Source of the DNA: Mayamaea pseudoterrestris
Lineage: Eukaryota > Bacillariophyta > Bacillariophyceae > Sellaphorales > Sellaphoraceae
NCBI GenBank assembly: GCA_027923505.1
Contig: BROI01000008.1
Coordinates: 310,001-374,000, forward strand
Length of the DNA: 64,000 nt
Direction of reading: 5' to 3'
Numbering within the stretch: the first letter of the stretch is position 1; each line of letters opens with the position of its first letter. Shown here one piece after another: positions 61,271 through 64,000 of this stretch. A program made the translations under genes and the position numbers. The notes under the pieces are model-generated. The model was not told the DNA's origin. It did not search any database and worked only from the letters and a program-made list of their open reading frames with translations.

Positions 61271-64000
61271 CTACTCCAAGAATCCATTGGGTGTCAGTCG
61301 GGTCCGCCTCTTGCGAAACGCGGTTCCATAGCCACCACCCTTGCGATTATCGTCTTCGTCATCCGATGAGTCGCCACTGGCACCGTGCAAAGATCTTTTC
61401 TTGGGTATAGTCTCGGCTGGGCGTTCAGACGGGAGACTGTTTAGTCTAAGCGTAGCTAGTGCCATTTCGATCAAATGGGGAGGCGGCTTTGGGACAATGG
61501 GGACTCTCAACTTGGATGCTGGGAGCATCACTAGCAAAGACCGAAGCCACTCGGGACTCTGTTGTATGACAAGCATCATGGCTGTACTATGACCCGCGCC
61601 AAGGCCTGTAGCTTGCTGTTGGAACCGTTCTCTGGCGGAAAGAAGTTTCGATGTAGCTCCAGAGTCACCCATTGGCACCTCAAATTCACCTCCGGCGTTG
61701 ATGAGACTTTGAAATTGTGCGCGTTTCTGATATAAAGCATCGCTTGCGCCAGCCGATACGTCAACATCCTTCTCTTGTTTAGCCCTTCTCCGAGACAATG
61801 CAAGTGTAAATCCATCACTACCCAAGAACCCAGACACCTCCAAAAAATCCAGAGCTCGACTCAAGCCGTTGACGATTTTCGAACTCACGTCGTATCCGTC
61901 TAATCTGATTAGCTGCTCGGATATGCTAGTCTTCTGGGCACCGATCAACGGAACGTCGCTGGAAGATAAAAGTCCTCCTGTGGCAACATCTTCGATATCC
62001 GGACCAAGAACAGCAGTCCTTCGCTTTCTCTCAATCTCATCAAGTCGTGCACCACTCGACTCGTCAGGATCCAAAAGCGACTCAAAATAAAGTGTGATGT
62101 CCCAAAGAGCCGCCAGTGATCCTTCTTTTCCCTGGTCTTCACAAGCAGCGACTGCACGACGAAGGAGGGCTCGAAGGTTAGTAGTATCTCCAAGCTCCAA
62201 TAACAGCTGGGCATAGCGCAACACGTATGGTGCCTTTGTCAAAAAGTTGCCATGTTTCCTCAAACCTAGCTCATAGGTTCGCCCTGCAACTTCGCGTGCT
62301 CCATTCATGCGATGTTCCATTGTAGCGTGGGCCGCGTAGAGATGCCACGTAACTACGCCTCTATATGACGCCATGGAAGTTGCCTCGCCCCTACCCATAA
62401 CTTCCAAAAACTGCACTGACTTTGCGAGTCCTTCCTTTCCAATACTAGAATCGAGCCGATTGGTAATTGCCCATTTTTGCTTTTCGGAAACTTCATTGTG
62501 AGATTGATTAGCCACACCATCCCCTCCCTCCTGGGCGGCGTCGTCCTTAAATGTCGCCGCTTCTTCCACGTTGCCTTTAGCGTTAGACGCAACATTAAGC
62601 GCTAGTACTCGTCTCGCTCTCGCAAACACTGCCCGCGCCTCCTCGGCGCCTTTGTATCGTCGCACCAACTGTTGACATATGACGAACCCAAGCGTACTCG
62701 GACATCTTGCTAGCAATCGCTCCATAACATCAATACATTCCATAGAGTCGCAGGCCGACAACTCTACGATCTGCGCCTCTGCATACGCAAGCAAAGTTGA
62801 ATCTGGTATATGACCCTGGGCAAGCTGTAGAACTGCAATCGCTCGTTCTGGACTCTTGCTTTCAGCACCGGACAACTCCCACATGCCCCATTGATACCAG
62901 CATTCGGGATGCCGCGTCATTACGCAAATCATTTCCTTGTATGCATGCCGTATGCGTTGCGCCGATTCGGAGCTTGAAAGTCTCTCCGGATTCGTTCGTT
63001 GGTAGGAAGTCCGAATTTTCCAAATGCGGAGCAGCTTATACTCATCTTCCATCTTTGCGGCGTAATCGTCTTCATTGTCGATTACTGGATCCGTCGCGAG
63101 TCGATCAAGATGTAAGTCTCCAGATCCACCGTAAACCCGATTCCTTTCCAAGTAAACGTTCCGCGCATGCTGATACTTTGGCGCAAAATCTTGCGTCAGT
63201 GCCTGGGCCAAAGCCTCGCTCTGAGTGCGCTCAAACGCTTCGTACTCGTTCCAAAACAGGTCCAGCCCCACCATGGGCAACACAACGGCGCGCTGGTAGA
63301 CGGATCGCAGTTGGACCATTTGCTGCTGCGCCAAAACGTGCTGCATGCCGGAATTCTGATCCACCGTCAATGTCCACGACCGGACAAACGCCAGGTATTG
63401 TTTCCACAAAACGTGATTATTGTGCGCAAATCCCGCATTTTGGACGGCCAAGTCAAATGCCCTTGTCGTCGCTTCTCTCACAGCTATGCGTTGGGCATCG
63501 ACATCATCCGTCGACGCCAGACACTGTCTTCGCGCTTGGCGCGATACGGCGAATATGTATACAAGCCAAAGTTCAACACTCCAAACACAAACCCCTCCTA
63601 GCGGCGAAGGCTTATCATCTTCGGCACCACCATCATCCATTTCGACGGCATGTGATTCATTAGCATTTTCTGCAGCCACTTCTCCATCCAAGTTATATCC
63701 CAGCGAATGGCGTAGCAAGTGTAAAAGTTTCAGTTCACATTGCGCGGCGCGTTGCGGCGACACCAACGATGGAACATGTTTGTGTTCGACCGTCAAGCTT
63801 CGTCGCGCCCATGACTGTTCGTCATCCATAAGTACATGCAAATCGTAGTCATCATCACCAGGCCTTGCCGTCTGCGTCCAAAGAAGCTGTGCAACGCGTA
63901 CTTGATACTGAGCCGCGTAGGGAAACGTTTGGAGCAAATATCCATAGCAGCTTTCAATCCAATCAAGCTGGATCTCGCGTTGGTGAGCGTCATGCGAAGA
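61271..64000 (-). CDS. Cleavage stimulation factor 77-kDa subunit (CstF-77/Rna14/CSTF3), 5' end outside window
   Basis: The frame is open to the window edge (codon at 63998-64000), so the N-terminus is missing. 909 residues are visible. The start reads DWIESCYGYLLQTFPYAAQY, a HAT repeat of the SUF/CstF-77 type. VYQRAVVLPMVGLDLFWNEY with EAFERTQSEALAQALTQDFA, then KYQHARNVYLER, matches CSTF3 closely. HAT repeats continue past ARAVFARARRVLALN and AHATMEHRMNGAREVAGRTY. The C-terminal part has a hinge/monkeytail-like region (about 61500-61700) and a basic tail (FRKRRTRLTPNGFLE). It is the dimeric scaffold that links CstF-64 and CPSF during pre-mRNA 3'-end cleavage. No intron is seen in the visible part. 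Confidence 0.9.
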   Translation of the reverse strand, partial: SSHDAHQREIQLDWIESCYGYLLQTFPYAAQYQVRVAQLLWTQTARPGDDDYDLHVLMDDEQSWARRSLTVEHKHVPSLVSPQRAAQCELKLLHLLRHSLGYNLDGEVAAENANESHAVEMDDGGAEDDKPSPLGGVCVWSVELWLVYIFAVSRQARRQCLASTDDVDAQRIAVREATTRAFDLAVQNAGFAHNNHVLWKQYLAFVRSWTLTVDQNSGMQHVLAQQQMVQLRSVYQRAVVLPMVGLDLFWNEYEAFERTQSEALAQALTQDFAPKYQHARNVYLERNRVYGGSGDLHLDRLATDPVIDNEDDYAAKMEDEYKLLRIWKIRTSYQRTNPERLSSSESAQRIRHAYKEMICVMTRHPECWYQWGMWELSGAESKSPERAIAVLQLAQGHIPDSTLLAYAEAQIVELSACDSMECIDVMERLLARCPSTLGFVICQQLVRRYKGAEEARAVFARARRVLALNVASNAKGNVEEAATFKDDAAQEGGDGVANQSHNEVSEKQKWAITNRLDSSIGKEGLAKSVQFLEVMGRGEATSMASYRGVVTWHLYAAHATMEHRMNGAREVAGRTYELGLRKHGNFLTKAPYVLRYAQLLLELGDTTNLRALLRRAVAACEDQGKEGSLAALWDITLYFESLLDPDESSGARLDEIERKRRTAVLGPDIEDVATGGLLSSSDVPLIGAQKTSISEQLIRLDGYDVSSKIVNGLSRALDFLEVSGFLGSDGFTLALSRRRAKQEKDVDVSAGASDALYQKRAQFQSLINAGGEFEVPMGDSGATSKLLSARERFQQQATGLGAGHSTAMMLVIQQSPEWLRSLLVMLPASKLRVPIVPKPPPHLIEMALATLRLNSLPSERPAETIPKKRSLHGASGDSSDDEDDNRKGGGYGTAFRKRRTRLTPNGFLE

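Noticed and set aside
62797-63663. 288-codon plus-strand open frame
   Set aside because: Fully antisense to CstF-77, whose HAT repeats are clear; composition is that of a reversed coding strand.
1-64000. Transposon, retroelement, viral or CRISPR content
   Set aside because: No transposase, reverse transcriptase, integrase, terminal repeats or spaced direct repeats were found. The RNase H-like segment in the mTERF gene has no reverse transcriptase beside it.

Overview
This is nuclear DNA from a photosynthetic stramenopile (ochrophyte), most likely a diatom. Genes are monocistronic and tightly packed. About half are interrupted by short GT-AG introns (68-163 nt). Several proteins begin with a signal peptide ending in an ASAFAP-like motif (SNAFAP, SDAFVAP, ASAFIL, ADAFCS, CAFIKAP, ASTFSC), the signature of import into a red-algal-derived complex plastid. 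I cannot name the species. No transposon, CRISPR array, rRNA or bacterial-style operon was seen. One tRNA gene, tRNA-Ser(UGA), is present.

Layout: 1-2971 is the 3' part of a TULIP-like/multi-PDZ protein. It is followed by the splicing factor Crooked-neck/Clf1, a plastid YchJ-like SEC-C protein, a RuBisCO-LSMT-type SET methyltransferase and an SLC10A7-like transporter. 9769-24184 holds a Cas1p/CASD1-like acyltransferase joined to an SGNH esterase domain in an unusual order, mitochondrial IF-3, the ribosome-biogenesis factor Noc1/CEBPZ, a dynamin, a DOT1-like methyltransferase, a phospholipase D-family protein, a rhomboid protease and EMC8. 24297-35396 holds a membrane-anchored RRM protein, tRNA-Ser, two plastid YbaB/EbfC proteins, eIF3h, lysyl-tRNA synthetase with an extra C-terminal domain, an H1/H5-like winged-helix protein and a receiver-like protein. 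35740-45050 holds plastid diaminopimelate decarboxylase, plastid SRP54, a decayed gene, plastid peptide deformylase, a PTGES2-like protein, deoxyhypusine hydroxylase and a syntaxin. 45288-64000 holds an mTERF protein with a pseudo-RNase H tail, the complex I subunit GRIM-19, an S1/P1 nuclease, an RRM-RapZ fusion, an acidic secreted or plastid protein, a 1,965-residue MLL/trithorax-type methyltransferase, plastid SmpB and the 5'-truncated CstF-77.

The genes do not form a pathway cluster. Themes are plastid expression and proteostasis (SRP54, deformylase, SmpB, mTERF, two YbaB) and RNA processing (Crooked-neck, CstF-77, RRM proteins). Many convergent pairs are 0-70 bp apart, so their 3' UTRs must overlap. 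The most novel items are new domain fusions: mTERF + NUMOD-like + degenerate RNase H, RRM + RapZ-C, permuted CASD1, transmembrane + RRM, LysRS + GST-C-like, and TULIP + PDZ. There is also an over-represented intergenic palindrome, TACCGGTA. All assignments come from reading translated sequence by eye; no database search was run.
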